DNA of 64,000 nt from Ciborinia camelliae (taxonomy: Eukaryota; Ascomycota; Leotiomycetes; Helotiales; Sclerotiniaceae), in NCBI GenBank assembly GCA_025890175.1, contig JANPYM010000006.1, positions 1,210,376 to 1,274,375 on the forward strand, written 5' to 3'. The notes beneath the pieces are model-generated. The model saw only the letters and a program-made list of their open reading frames with translations. It made no database searches and was not told where the DNA came from. This document shows positions 26,026-38,293 of the stretch, piece by piece; within the stretch, counting starts at the first letter, position 1; each line of letters begins with the position of its first letter. The position numbers and the translations under genes were made by a program.

Positions 26026-26558
26026 ATATAGCCTTCCACAATTGAGCATCCTCCAAATGGTAGTATTCACACACACTTATGTAGGAGAATTCAATCATCA
26101 GCACTTTGTATTTGGAACAGATTTTCTTGACAACATCGTCGGTATCCTTCGGATACACAACTGCTAGGGATCTATTATCTGAGTTCGAAGTCGGCCATTT
26201 TGAATAGCAGTCTCTTGACAAGTCATCTTCCTCAAAGCTAGTTGATTCATCTGTTAGTTCCTCAGCAATCTCCTGGATAGCCTGATTTTCGTGTCAGTTT
26301 TGGGGGTTATCACGTGATGGCCACCTTTCGTCCACAGTTTGCCTGAAGCATGATAACTGGTTCTGCGTATTTTATGGAGGAATCAAAGACCTTTGGACCG
26401 AATTCACTTTGGTATGAGATATAGCCATACCCAAGACGTAATGATGTAGTTGCAGATGCAAGAGAGCATAACAGTACGGCTGACTTGCTGATAGAAGGCA
26501 GAGGAACTGTACGGCCGCGTGAAGGGTGAGCCGAGTTCCAAATCAATCGTCTTTGCAA
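26024..26558 (-). pseudogene. Fragment of a D-lactate dehydrogenase (cytochrome)-like FAD oxidoreductase
   Basis: Minus-strand pieces match the N-terminal part of mitochondrial D-lactate dehydrogenases: a hydrophobic leader region, then FGPKVFDSSIKYAEP (about 26410-26365), an interruption (stop, possibly an intron, near 26310), then IQEIAEEL and DNRSLAVVYPKDTDDVV followed by KICSKYKV (about 26175-26090). In the family this runs straight into the FAD-binding glycine loop; here it dissolves into unrelated sequence ending at 26024. The whole FAD domain and C-terminal half (more than 350 residues) are absent, and one residue pair seems lost in KKICSKYK. It is a truncated relic. A related FAD_binding_4 oxidase would be the alternative parent. 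Confidence 0.6.
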
Positions 26559-28722
26559 TAGTGAGGAGAGGAGATAATATAGAAATCAATGGAATTGGAC
26601 AAATTTCGAGCAGTGATGAAGATATAGTGGTGATCATATTCGCAGGAACAGAGCGTTTGTTGGCTAGGAAGATCTGGAGTAGAGAGCGATTCATTGATAA
26701 AAGTTTCAAATTTTCCAGACGTATATAGGGACCACCAAACTTATCGTTTGATTATGAATGTCTGGACAAGAACCTTACATGGTGATATAATTTATGGTAT
26801 GTCTACAAGTATAAATCCAAGATTCCAAAAGAGGAAACATTCGGCCCCCTGCACTCCGGTCTTGGCATTTCTCGACAAGTTTTCAGTTCGGGTAGAAAGT
26901 GAGCGTGAGGGTTCGCGATATAAAGTTTTAAACAACACCTGTAATATGAGATGAAAGTTTTAGATTTCATTATTTTGTTGGGTAGGTAGGCTATCATAAA
27001 ATATAGATGTCGTCCTTTACGGCTGTGCTAGTCTTTCAGGTTATCAACCATCTCAAGAAGAAGCTATCTGGTGTGTAATTCGAGTGTGGTGTGCATTGGT
27101 TCAGAAAGAATTGGGCAAAAATTGCTGACATCGAGTAAGTGCTGCTACCACCCAGCTATGGCAACCATTTGCTATTGAGGAGAGAGCAAAACGAGGACTC
27201 AGTATCAACTTCGGCTTCGAATCCAATTTCTAAAGTGTGGGCACAGAGGTCTTCTTGGAATTTTTGGCTATTGATCGGCCCCAATATGTTGCGTGCTGAG
27301 ATTGCATGCAACTACACACAACGGATGACACCATATAGTATTCCGCAGATGATGACCGTACTCATTTTCACAAGCATGTTTCCTTTCTTTGCTATACATC
27401 AGTTTTCTGTTTGTCCACATCTGCTGAAGAGCTTTTCAACATCACACTTTGGCGAATGATTATAAAACAATATCATTCGGGCGAAGATCATACCGGGTTG
27501 TTTAAAATCATATCGCATTTTAACCCATTATTTGAAGGCATTGAAGTTCGGATACATTATAGAATAGCCCAGTGCTTCTTGGTGGAAAGGGTGCAAAACG
27601 CTATTACTATCGATACCTTAGTGATATTTTCCGGGCTAATATTTTAGATGTTGGTGGGAAGGGAGTGGAAAGGGCGGCGCGGCGAAGAGTCTTGTGTTGG
27701 GGTGAAATATCTTTGTCTGAGGCATGATGCGGCAAGGGATATTAGATGAGAACTATGATTTGCCAGGTGCGAGATGCTATAGAATGAGGCTGGAGCCAAA
27801 TCTATTATCGAGAGTTTCAAAATTCAACGCAGTTGTTTCTCATACTTGACTAATATTTGGTTCAAAGTTTCCATCAGACATCGTCTAACTCGTATATTCT
27901 GGATGGAAAAGAGGAAAAAGAATGGCCGATGAAATAAATTGATTAATAAAAGGTCCACGGCATTGTAATACTACCTTACAATTACAAAGCTACATCATCT
28001 TAAGAGTTTTCGCTCGGAGGTATCAAGTGATACCCTCGATTACCGCAAGTGGAAGGCTTTTGGGTATTTTCCTCATAAACTACAGTACTGAGGAGGGGGG
28101 AAATTTCTTTCATGCATCATGGATCTTCTCAAGTGCTGTATTGGGGGCTCTGGTTCTATAAATCTTATGTTATTTATTTTGGTATCTGCACTTCGAAATT
28201 CTTTTTAAACACCTTTGGTCCATATGATAGACTTAGGCATTTCTATATATACTAGAAAGTTTCCGGTGAAATTAAAGCCTGAGAAAGAAGTATATTTGAA
28301 GGTTTTACATAAATATCGTCGCTACAACTCATTCCATCCATCTTACCCTTTTTTTGTTGCATGTCAACAATTCTGAATAACATCCTCACCCAATCAACAC
28401 CTTTTTGTTGCAAAACTACAAATCTGAAAATTGTGGAAGCTCACTCCGTTGATCATGAATATTCTAACAAACATTTTATTGGGCAATCCACCAAGGAAAA
28501 AGCCGATTGAATCATACCATCGATTAAAACTTCCTACACTGCGTATGGCTGAAGAAACCAAAATGTAGCGTATGAAATACAAGTAGTTGTATGTACTCGT
28601 CTCATATATGATGAGAGATAATAAAATCTCATAAAGCAACGAATTTCTGGCCTCCCAATCCAAATTCACCTATCCTAGCACTCCAATGACCTAATCCCAT
28701 CCATACCTATCCCATACCCTTG
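26559..28722. other. Intergenic, no gene recognised
   Basis: About 2.1 kb with several short open frames (for example 27139-27459 and 27411-27647 plus). None has a recognisable motif or a splice-linked continuation. It may hold further decayed sequence next to the dehydrogenase relic. Confidence 0.5.
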
Positions 28723-29799
28723 CTAACTATCCTCACCACCCTTTCCCCAGCTACCAACAACAACCCATTCGTCTGGACCCAAAGCAGTAGCACCAGGTGC
28801 CAGTGCAACTTCTCCCCACATCTTTTCATTTTCCTCAGCCCAATCCCATCCATCACGAATATCTTCATGGGAATCTTCATTTTCAAGTTCTTTTTGCACC
28901 ATCTCAAATGCTTCCTCAAGTTCCACAATCTTGATTTCAGTTTGCGTGATCTCTTCTTCCTTTTTTGTAACCTGAGACTGCGTAGAGGGTGAGTTCTGGA
29001 CCGAGGAAATAGAAGTTAAAGGGCGTTTGACCTCGGCAATTTCTACTTGTTCTGCGAACTCGTATTTGTCTTCGGATTTGACGGCATCAGCTTCAAACTT
29101 GTTGATCTGTTTGGCATCATCTTTCTGCTTGCGTTTTCTCTCTCGCCTCTCCATTTCCTTCTTCGCCTCCGTTTCCTTCTCCCTAAGCCTCACAAGCCCA
29201 ACCACTCTCTTACTCGCCTCGGAGCTTCCAACCACCTTCTCGAAATCATCAATACTATCCTCCAACCCCAACTTCTTCATCTTGTTGATAATCAACGAAT
29301 ATTTTGAAGATTCTTCGTTGCGCCGAGTGCGGGCTTCGGATTTACACCCCATGCACCCTCGTTCCTTGTCGTAGTGTGCAACTTGGACTAGCTCTCCTTC
29401 TCGTCGAAAATAATTTTCACATTCGGTTTGTTCGGAGGGAGGGAGCAAGGCCTGGGAACAGGGGGTGCGATGGAGGAGGTGTGGGATGGAGAGGTCAGGG
29501 TGGTGGGGACAGTGGTAGGCTGGGGCTGTGTTAGTTTTTGGGGAGAATGGATTGGAGATTGAAAGGGGGCTGCATGTATGGGAAATGCAAGGGTGATGGG
29601 GGAAAACTAACTCTGTTCGATAAATATACATTGCTTCATTGTCTGCAACTGTCTCGAAGTACGAGAATGAGGTGAAGTAATCCCATGATGGCCACTCAGG
29701 GTATCTGGAAAAGTAAACTTGGGTAAGGAGGACATATTTTTTCTTCTTCCTCTTCTTCTTCTTCTTCTTGATATTTATGTTATATTTATCCAAATCCAA
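28723..29799 (-). CDS. Hypothetical protein with N-terminal Cys/His cluster and Lys/Glu-rich coiled coil
   Basis: One continuous minus-strand frame of 358 codons. The first 20 residues are poly-Lys/Arg, coming from a TTC microsatellite, so translation more likely begins at the Met in MYIYRTE (about residue 57, near 29631). Next comes a Cys/His-rich section (YHCPHH, TPCSQ, TECENYF, GCMGCKS, about residues 94-153) that could bind zinc. A highly charged helical region (about 190-240, KEMERRERKRKQK) follows, and the end is acidic and Trp-rich (DGWDWAEENEKMWGE). An intron near 29610-29535 is possible but was not resolved. The spacing of Cys/His resembles the gene at 30883-31608. No family name is recognised. 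Confidence 0.5.
   Translation of the reverse strand: MDLDKYNINIKKKKKKRKKKKYVLLTQVYFSRYPEWPSWDYFTSFSYFETVADNEAMYIYRTELVFPHHPCISHTCSPLSISNPFSPKTNTAPAYHCPHHPDLSIPHLLHRTPCSQALLPPSEQTECENYFRREGELVQVAHYDKERGCMGCKSEARTRRNEESSKYSLIINKMKKLGLEDSIDDFEKVVGSSEASKRVVGLVRLREKETEAKKEMERRERKRKQKDDAKQINKFEADAVKSEDKYEFAEQVEIAEVKRPLTSISSVQNSPSTQSQVTKKEEEITQTEIKIVELEEAFEMVQKELENEDSHEDIRDGWDWAEENEKMWGEVALAPGATALGPDEWVVVGSWGKGGEDS
29738..29769. repeat. (TTC/CTT)n microsatellite
   Basis: An almost pure TTC run overlaps the 5' end of the minus-strand open frame and generates its artificial-looking poly-lysine start. Confidence 0.8.
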
Positions 29800-30882
29800 A
29801 ACTTAGATGAAAGTGTATGTAAAGTGTTGTGGATGTTAGGTAGGGAACTACGCGATGTAGATATTTTGTTGTGATATTGTCGCAGAGTTTCAGTTGCAAG
29901 ACGGCGAAATTGGTTGTATGATGTAGACACTTAGATGTTATGTTTACTGAGAAAGCGTTTCTTAAATAGGTATATGATACTAAATAGACTAGTCTTCTAT
30001 ATAGAAACAGTATCCAAAAGGTCACGAGTGATAACCGTACTGGCGCTGAATCACTGATGATGCATAATTGCGGTTTTCTATGGCCGTATTGTGAATGTGA
30101 ATGAGATGATCTTCCAGTAGTTAACTCCACTTGGAATAATTACAGTGCCGACTATATTGGCAGGCATAGACATTTTGTGTGGTACGGTACTACTCGATGT
30201 CCGTCAATAGGTCCTCATGTTGGTGTTGATGGAACAGAAATTTGCAACTTCTCTACCAACACTCCTCCTATTGTTTCATCGTCTGACAGTCACTAGATAA
30301 TTCGTGTCCTTTCTCACTTCAAATAGTTCAAATACACTCCTTGGTGTGATATAAGGAATAGCTTTTTTATTCTACCTTCCTGGCATTATTATCTCTTATG
30401 AAAAAGATCTTGAATCTCTCTCATGACCTCTAATATTCTCCATCATGCTATCTCTATATTGAATTTATTGTCTTTATTGCTAGTACTGCTGATGATCTCG
30501 TCGGGGAAACTTGTGGCTCTTGTCGCGATTCGAGAATCGGGAAGTTGAATTCAAAGTCCAACTCAAAGACAGACGACCAATAAATGCGTTAAAGAGAGCT
30601 CTCAACCCAAGCAACGAAGATTGTTGGGTCAGAGTGGAATTTGAGGATGACTATTATCGTGTTGAAGTCAATTTGGAAAGAGCAATTTCTGAATCGTGAA
30701 TATCAGTGCTTTGTCGAAAAGTTTACATAGGAAGCTATGTCATATTTATCCTCACTTCTCCTTCCAATTCAAGCGGATCTTCTCCCTCAAACATTAAAAC
30801 ACAAAGTAAAAACCAACGAAACCAAGAAACTAGCAGGAAAGGAAAGCCTCATCGTAGATGAATTCTATAACGTACCACTCAT
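29800..30882. other. Intergenic, no gene recognised
   Basis: Separates the two genes with spaced Cys residues. A 62-codon plus-strand frame at 30511-30699 is acidic and has no supporting context. Confidence 0.5.
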
Positions 30883-31608
30883 TTACAATTTCTTCAACTT
30901 TCTCCATAAATCCTCCCAACATTTCTTCCCCTTGCTCACCATGCATCTACTAGAATCAGAAATCCCATAAATTTCTTCTTCATTTTCCCATCCTTCCTCA
31001 ATCACAGTTGACATCAACCTATTATCCCCAATAGTTGATCTTTGAGTGCGAACAGATCTTCGATCCTCAAACGTCCTTCTTCTTTGGCTGCTTTGTCCAC
31101 CCCCAGAAGAGTTCACAGATCCCATATCTGTCAAACTTCGTCTTTCTCTGATTCTTTTCCCGTCGATTCTTGTTGTTCCTCTTTTCCTCTCAGCCTTACT
31201 GCCGGTCACAACGCCATCCAATCCATTCCTCAAGTTTGCGAGCCCCTCCTCATCCCCTTCAACTTCTCTTTCAACCTTCCTCTGACCTCCAAGCTCAATC
31301 CTTCCTCCTTCCTTCCATCCACTTTCCATCCACTCCTTGAACCGACATTCTTCACACACCTCTCCCCCATTCCTCAAAAACTGATATTGATACCCATCAC
31401 TGGAGCACGTGCCTCCATACCGAGCGATACATGTAGATGTGTGAATAATATTTGTGGGGTTGGTGAAGGGTTGTACGAAATGTGAACAGGTGTAGGTAGC
31501 GAGGAGGTAGATGCATTTTGGGCGGGGAGGGAGGCAGGGCGTTGAATGTGATTTTGGTAGAGAGGGTGAGGATAGAGATGAATATCTAGATGGGTTTTGA
31601 AATGTCAT
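30883..31608 (-). CDS. Hypothetical protein with spaced Cys/His cluster
   Basis: A single frame of 241 codons. The N-terminal half has a pattern of spaced cysteines (KCIYLL, YTCSH, STCIARYGGTC, GEVCEECRFKEW, about residues 32-90). Many uncharacterised ascomycete proteins show this pattern, and it may form a metal site. The rest is basic and Ser/Arg-rich (about residues 125-205) with a short C-terminal hydrophobic/basic end. It lies in tandem with the gene at 28723-29799 on the same strand; a common origin is plausible but the sequences have diverged. No function can be assigned. Confidence 0.5.
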   Translation of the reverse strand: MTFQNPSRYSSLSSPSLPKSHSTPCLPPRPKCIYLLATYTCSHFVQPFTNPTNIIHTSTCIARYGGTCSSDGYQYQFLRNGGEVCEECRFKEWMESGWKEGGRIELGGQRKVEREVEGDEEGLANLRNGLDGVVTGSKAERKRGTTRIDGKRIRERRSLTDMGSVNSSGGGQSSQRRRTFEDRRSVRTQRSTIGDNRLMSTVIEEGWENEEEIYGISDSSRCMVSKGKKCWEDLWRKLKKL

Positions 31609-34354
31609 CTTTGGCGAGGTAGTGAGGTCTGTGGTTTTGAGTTGCTTGGTGGTGCTATAAATGGTTCACAAATGGAATTTTGATATATACGGTAGGTGTG
31701 CGATTCTGTGATGGTAACTTTGGTTGCACAAGAAGAACGGGAAGAAGTTATAGATAGATGTATGAGGCTTTAAATAAAACAATGTGAAGCTAATGTCATT
31801 CACAACTCTTTTATATCTGAAGATGACTTCTGCGAATAAGTGAATTGATTTGTTGGGGAGAAGTTCCTACTATTTGTCAATTATGGAGCCAAAACGAGAA
31901 GAGAAGACGAATTCAATTTTTGAGTCTAGGGGGGAACAGGCTCTATAAGTATAGAAGAGAAAGGATGTGACAGTTTTAGCATCGTATTCAGCACAACTAC
32001 TGTCATCTTCAGAGGCTAATGATATAACAAATAAACAAACTTTTGAGCATTGAAAATCATCTGGATCTTTTGATTATGCAAAAATAAAAGATCGAATGAT
32101 CCATGAATACCTGAAATCACAATAGAATAAGAGAATGTATGAGAATATAAAATCGACACAAAGAGAATCTCATCTGAATTCAATCAACTCACACTATATA
32201 CAAAAGTCCCACTACCATCATCTTGGCTCACATCCCTCGCTTAACCGCAAGACCCACAATTTCCTAGACTCCTATGTAATTTTGAAGAGCGACACTGTCA
32301 GTTCTCAAAGCCTCTCTGATATAACGCCTAGGGCATACCCCATTTAGAATTACAACTCATTCCAAAGGAATGCATAGGGTGAGATTCCAGAAGCTACACC
32401 CCCGTGTAGTGGAGACTTTTGCTCTTTCTTTTTTAGATTTTTGAAATTCGTTTGAAAGCGTGAAATCTTTTGAGCAAAGACTGCACAGTTGAGTTGAGTT
32501 TTGGGATCCGAGGGGTTGAAATTTGGCACTCGCTAGATTCTGCTATGTAAAATATGGGATTGAGATGATAATAACGATGGATGTGGATTGTGGTGAATGT
32601 TGCGACGGTTGAATTTTCATTAAGCTGAGTAACTTGAATCTTACAGGGCTCCGCGAAGCAGAGGCGATATACATCACAATTTCAATTCCTTTCTGGGACG
32701 GCCCAACGATCCAATATCTAAGGAAGATAGTTATATATTATGGCTTTTATTCATGTCGAACATCAACAAAAGTCAATTTCCCAACAGCCTCAAGCTCCAC
32801 TTCAAACTATGATTCACTTCTGCAAATGAAGAAGTCCAGATCCTCAAATAATGAGTATAACTAAACATGGATCAAAATTGAAACCATTCGAATCTATGAA
32901 TTTCATCGTTTGCCAGCCGCATTAAATAGGCAAGGGAGCTACTAACAAGGTCCTTGGATGGTTCTTAAAGGTGATGAGGGAAATTTGACTCCAGAGGCAG
33001 AAATAAGGTGGAAGCCAAAAGAGAACATGCTACCACTGAACCACACTATATACCCCGAAGGGCGACACTGCCTATCCATGCTACTTATCATAATGAACCC
33101 TAATCCTGCTTAGTAATCCACCCCTGCTACTGCGGCCAATACCCCGTGGACTACTATGTTAGACAGCTAAGCGCAAGACTCAATAAGCGAGCCTAACGGA
33201 TCATGACGTTTCCTCCTGCATTAAAGCGTGAGGAATTGCACTTGCAAATCATTTGCGCGTAGTGATGATAACTGAAAAGAATGGAAGCCTAAATTTGAGA
33301 TGAATGGGGAGAGGGAGAGGGAGATTGAAGCTCACAAAGAGTAGTCCCGTTCCCCCAGATCTCGACGAATATTCTAATCAGAGGAACTATATAGGAGAAT
33401 CCCGAAAGAACCAGTATCGTTCTACTGTACAAGATCTCTGAATGCTGTGCATATGATAATTCCCACCATACTGGATAACTGAAGTGTACCATCCAGCAAT
33501 GATAGATGATATACCCAATCTCTACTCGACTGCCTCAGTCGCACTGCTCGTACACAGAATAGCAGTTAATGTCTCAAATAATGAAAATACCTCAACGACC
33601 AGAATATCCCAGGCAATTCCAGAACTTTGCGCAGTTCAAACTTTTTGTTCCCTTCTTTCTGTAAGCCTCTCGCCAGTGGGGTTAGGATTATTGATTTGAA
33701 TGATAATAGGTAGATAGGTATTCAAGGAAGGATGGATGGAAGGATAAAGATCCGAGAATTCTTGGTTCGAGAATGTACTTGGGAATTAATTGATCACCCC
33801 GATATCGCATTTCCTCCATAGTTGGTTGCATTATCAGGAGTAATTAATAGATATAAATGAAATAAAATGAAATGACTCTACCCGGGCTTCTAGGGGATGC
33901 CAAGGAAAATCTCGGGATCGGGCATGGTGTAATATGATACCTACAGAATCGATAAAAGTCGAATACCCCGGGCCTATAGAATGAAAAATTTGTCTAGCGC
34001 AATCTTTTCTGCGGATTATTTGGAATTATTTGGATTATTTGGATTCTGCAATATTGCATGTCTGGAACGGAATACTTTAAGTGCAAACCGGTAAGTAGGT
34101 ACCCTGCTAGTCAATATTGGAAACCTGTATCAGAAGATTATAAATTTCAAACGAATCTATATATGCAGGTGATAAGAAATGTTAAATATGAGCTTGGCTT
34201 AAACGATCATGTTATGTGTGCAATAATTAATTTTTGCGGTACGAGGTGAAATTGAATGGAAACAACGACATTGATATCGGCAGTCCTGCAAACGCCAGCA
34301 GTCAACTAGAACGAACAAACATCCGACCTACGACTTCGAGATATCAGATCAGAC
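31609..34354. other. Intergenic, no gene recognised
   Basis: 2.7 kb of AT-leaning DNA with only short unsupported frames. A tRNA-D-arm-like sequence near 33010-33050 (minus) does not fold into a tRNA. Confidence 0.55.
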
Positions 34355-36059
34355 TCAATATATTTTAAAGTAGCCAGGCTGCAGACGGATAAAAACACCA
34401 TCCGGATCATATTTCCTCGCGATCTCAATCAACCTCTGATGATTCTCCTTCCCGTAGCCCGGAAACACGTCTTGTTGCCGCGCTGCATAGTTTTGGTACA
34501 GCCACCTATGCCACAAGTTTCGCTCTTGGGCCAACGCCGTCGATCTTGAAATGCAGGTTTCGGCAAACGCCATGATGCGAGAATCGTCGGTGATGTTGGT
34601 CCATTGGATGGCGATGTTGATGACTGGAGGTTGTTAAAGTATCAGCACGATAGGATAGATGATGTATCAAAGGACTAAAAGTCCGAAGCATTTACTTACG
34701 GATCAACGGACCTTGGTCTGCCGTTATACCCAGAGCATTCCCACCGTTCTTGCTAAAGTGTGAGATTATCGGCTTGGAGATGGGTTGGAAAATGATGGCA
34801 GGGAATACATTTGTCGCATTGGCAATGGTTTGAACTTCTTGATCGAATATCTTGCAGATATCTTTCATCAGATCGGCATCATTGAGTATGGTAAGGGTCC
34901 AGTATGATTCCCGAAGCCCTGGTGGTTGGGATGCTGCAGTTGCATTGATCAACGTGGTAAGATTCGCAATCCGTAAGGAAGAAGATAGGAAAGGCAAATC
35001 GGTGAAGTTGCTGAAAATAGGGGGATTCTCAACCGGCTTTCCATAATCCAAGGTAGCACTGACGAGTGTGGTCCCTACGGAAGGTACATAAGCATATACC
35101 AGAAAGACGGCAGCAAATGGATCGGAATCATGATTGATATTGAGATTGACCAATGCCTCAATCGCACTAGGAAGTTCTGTTGCGCTCGAAATGGTTGTTC
35201 CACCCCACATATCTCCCTGTTCAAATGATGCCAGATCGAATCTTGTCACGATGCCAAAATTGTTTCCGCCTCCTCTTAGTGCCCAGTACAGATCTGGGTA
35301 TGATGCCTGGTTGACTTCTAGAATGGTACCATTGGCAAGAACAACCTATCAATTTGTGTAAGTCTCCAGAGATATAAATCCAGGAGGAGATATACTTGGT
35401 AATTATTAACGTTATCACAGGCAAATCCATACCTCCCTGAGTGGAAAGATATTCCACCTCCCAACGTTAGACCCCCAACCCCAATCCCAACAACTCTGCC
35501 ACCTATGACTCCAATTTTTGCCGCGTCCATAACTGGATAGAGATTGGACCATAGTGTTCCTGACCCGACGGATACTTCCGTTTTATCACTCGATATTTTT
35601 ATTTGGTCTAGATTGCTAAGATCTATCACGACAGCATTCTCAATGTTTGATGCACCTGCAAAACATGCATGCCCGCCACTCTTGACAGCATATTTGCATC
35701 CTTGAGATCTAAGAACTTGTATGGTGGTAGACACATCCTTGGCCGATATTGGCGTCATTCGACATGCAGGGCGAGTTTCTGCCTGCTGACTTGACCAATA
35801 CAATTGTTCGATTTCGTATATCTCATTCCCAGGGAAAGATACCCGGCCTTTAAGAATTCGAGAAAGGAAGTGACACTGAAAAGTTAGTTTGCTCAATTCG
35901 TGCTCTATTTGATATACTGACAGCATTCTGGCAGTTCTCTTGCGAAATTGGACGGTATTCCTCGGAGATTCCACCGCCTGTGCTGAATGCAACACAATGA
36001 GATATCCATAATACAAAGATGACAAAAGACAATGATGCCAACATACTGTATTTATTCAT
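34355..36059 (-). CDS. Secreted FAD-linked oxidase (berberine-bridge-enzyme-like, FAD_binding_4)
   Basis: Four minus-strand exons (36059-35922, 35875-35396, 35345-34700, 34623-34355) join to 510 residues; introns are 46, 50 and 76 nt. A hydrophobic signal peptide (MLASLSFVIFVLWISHCVA) precedes the mature protein. NCQNACHFLSRIL and GRVSFPGNEIYE lead into the FAD domain, with YAVKSGGHACFAGASN (about residue 110, the His that can bind FAD covalently) and IGVGGLTLGGGISF. ALRGGGNNFGIVTRF and an NYAARQQD-like C-terminal segment match the family. The cysteine used for a second covalent FAD bond in bicovalent members sits where GVGGL is seen here, so it is absent and only the His link is possible. 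Such enzymes oxidise sugars, alcohols or secondary-metabolite intermediates with O2. The substrate is unknown. No biosynthetic partner genes are adjacent. Confidence 0.88.
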
Positions 36060-38293
36060 TGATCTGAAAAGGTAGATAATAGAAACGGAAGAGGAGAAGG
36101 AGAAAGTCAGTTTGAAATTTCCCGAGGTTAACACTAGTACCATCATGGAAGGTGATACGACATGGTGAGTACTAGACTACTAGTCTAGTAAGACCTGAAA
36201 ATATTTACCGAGAGAGCCAATAACATGTTCCAAGAACTGATCGAATACTTATTTCAGGATATATACAGCGCATATTGTTCATCAACTCTGGTGGGGAATT
36301 CTAAACAGATTCCATTTGAGACGAGATCTTTATCGCTGACATGAAATTCAACCAGATATATCATGGCGCAGTGTTCAACATTGCTCATCCTTGCATTTGT
36401 GCCAGTGTTATTGTACCCTTTTATTCTCATGATCGAGGTGTAGTTGATATGGGTAGTTGATGGGAGTATTTGAGATGAGTAGTTGATAGGAGTAGTTGTC
36501 AAGAGTAGTCGACAAGAGTAGTCGACAAGAGTAGTTAGCAGGAGTAATTGACAGGAGTAGGTGATAACGACTAATTGCTAATGGGTGTTTTAAGTTGCAA
36601 ATTGGCGAATTTTGATGTTTTTGTTGGGTTTCGAGATCTTGAGAGAGATGAATTAGATGAATTCGTCGACCGAATTCGTCACCCCCACCTTACCTACCCC
36701 ACGATCTCGCAAGACCTAGACCTAGACCCCACGCTATTGGGCTCTACCAGTCTAGGCAAGTACGATCAAGGGTATATATAGCCTCACGCTCGTACCGCTG
36801 ATAATAACCAGAAACCTTTATTGAAGCTTTCCCCTTTTGAGATCATGGTTAGCTCCCGGTGAGCAATGGTGAAAAGACGGCTTTTACTTCCACAGCAGTG
36901 TATTCATAATCCTATATACAAATCCATGGCCGAGGACCTCGGATCAGAAAAATACGATATGCAACAAAACGTTTCAAAACCGTCTTGACCCAGTAATAGT
37001 CAGGCCACGTCGAAAGACAAGGAAGTAACATTGGAGATGCAATAGAAAGTTACGTCCAGTGGAGAACTCTATCGTGATAGTTAACCAACGGAATGCGCCG
37101 CGTACTAATAAGCCTTGAGTAAGAACAAGGGTTAATTGCTCCAACGCCATTCTGCGCAGCCATACGACATACTACAATCGCAAGGCTAGACGAAATGTAA
37201 TCTTCATCTGTTTCCAGTTGAGAAATCCGGTTTGTATTGATGATGATGATGATGGTGATGATGATTGTGATAAGTATCCTCCGCCAGCTTTACATCGATT
37301 GTAAGGTCCCACGTTTGCTGCTAGATTTTTGAAAGATTTGTTATGTGACGACACAGTTTCAACAAGTTGTTTTTACCTTTTCACGGAAAGACCACATTGC
37401 GATCAAAGATTGAAGATCTACGCTAGTAATTGTAGGGAGGACCTTACTAGTAGCATTGGATAAATTGATATAAATGATGGCTGGCTGAAGGAGAGAACGA
37501 GAACGAGAAGTAGAACAACGAGCAAGAACAACGAACTCAAGAGTCAAAGATCCCGGTGTTGCCTAAGAAACTCGTGTCTGACTTAGCACAACCTCCAGCC
37601 AGGGCTGCTTGAAGTGTCACTTTACTTTAGCCTGAAAAAAAGATCTCAGTGCTTCCCTAGGTTCGCTTCCCTTCATTTTCCCCGCAAGCAAGCAGGTAAG
37701 CTTGGGCAAATCACAACAGCCAACCAATTATATCTTCCATCTCTCCCCAGGGATGATACTAATCGCTGCACGTCGTAAATAAATCGAGATGGTGAAAATG
37801 AAGAAAGATATATAATAGGTTAGGTAGGTACCTTCTAGTTACAGGCATACTCGCGTATTATTAGGTTGCTCGGGAATGTTCTCTGAAGGAATGTTGATTA
37901 CTACCTAGGTACTGTAGGGATCAGATCTGTGCGGTTGTAGTAAAGTCTTACCCCAAAAAATGCTTTTTTGGTCATCATATACCTAGGTATCATACTACTA
38001 CGTACATTCACCTCCTTTTCTTTTTTTGGAAGGAAGACATGAGTAAGATCTATTGATTACTAGTTCTTTCGCAACCCCATTTCTCTCAACTCTTTTCCAA
38101 GGTTCGACCTACCTGCCTAGGTAAACACTTTAATTGACCTCATGAAAACCAATTGAAACCCATTCGGCAAAAACAACAACAATAGGAGACGTTCGCAAAT
38201 TCACTTCTTGCCGCATGCAGTACAAATATGATCGACTCACTCGTACAACACGATCTAGCAGATACTTTAGGGGACACAACACCAATATAAGCC
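36060..38293. other. Intergenic with minisatellite
   Basis: Divergent promoter region of the FAD oxidase (minus) and the PH-domain gene (plus). Apart from the 13-bp tandem repeat and a GAT-rich patch near 37237-37266, no gene is seen. ACCTAGGTA motifs recur near 37820, 37900, 37980 and 38110. Confidence 0.6.
36444..36560. repeat. 13-bp tandem minisatellite, nine units
   Basis: Nine imperfect copies of a 13-base unit close to TTGACAGGAGTAG. Central units such as TCGACAAGAGTAG are identical to each other. It lies about 385 bp upstream of the FAD-oxidase start codon. Confidence 0.85.

Noticed and set aside
30511..30699. 62-codon acidic frame, plus strand
   Set aside because: Too short, with no homologous motif or neighbouring exon.
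33000..33060. tRNA-like sequence (D-arm word GTGGTTCAGTGGTAGCAT on the minus strand)
   Set aside because: Anticodon and T arms do not form, and the acceptor stem has no partner. At best an old tRNA-derived fragment.
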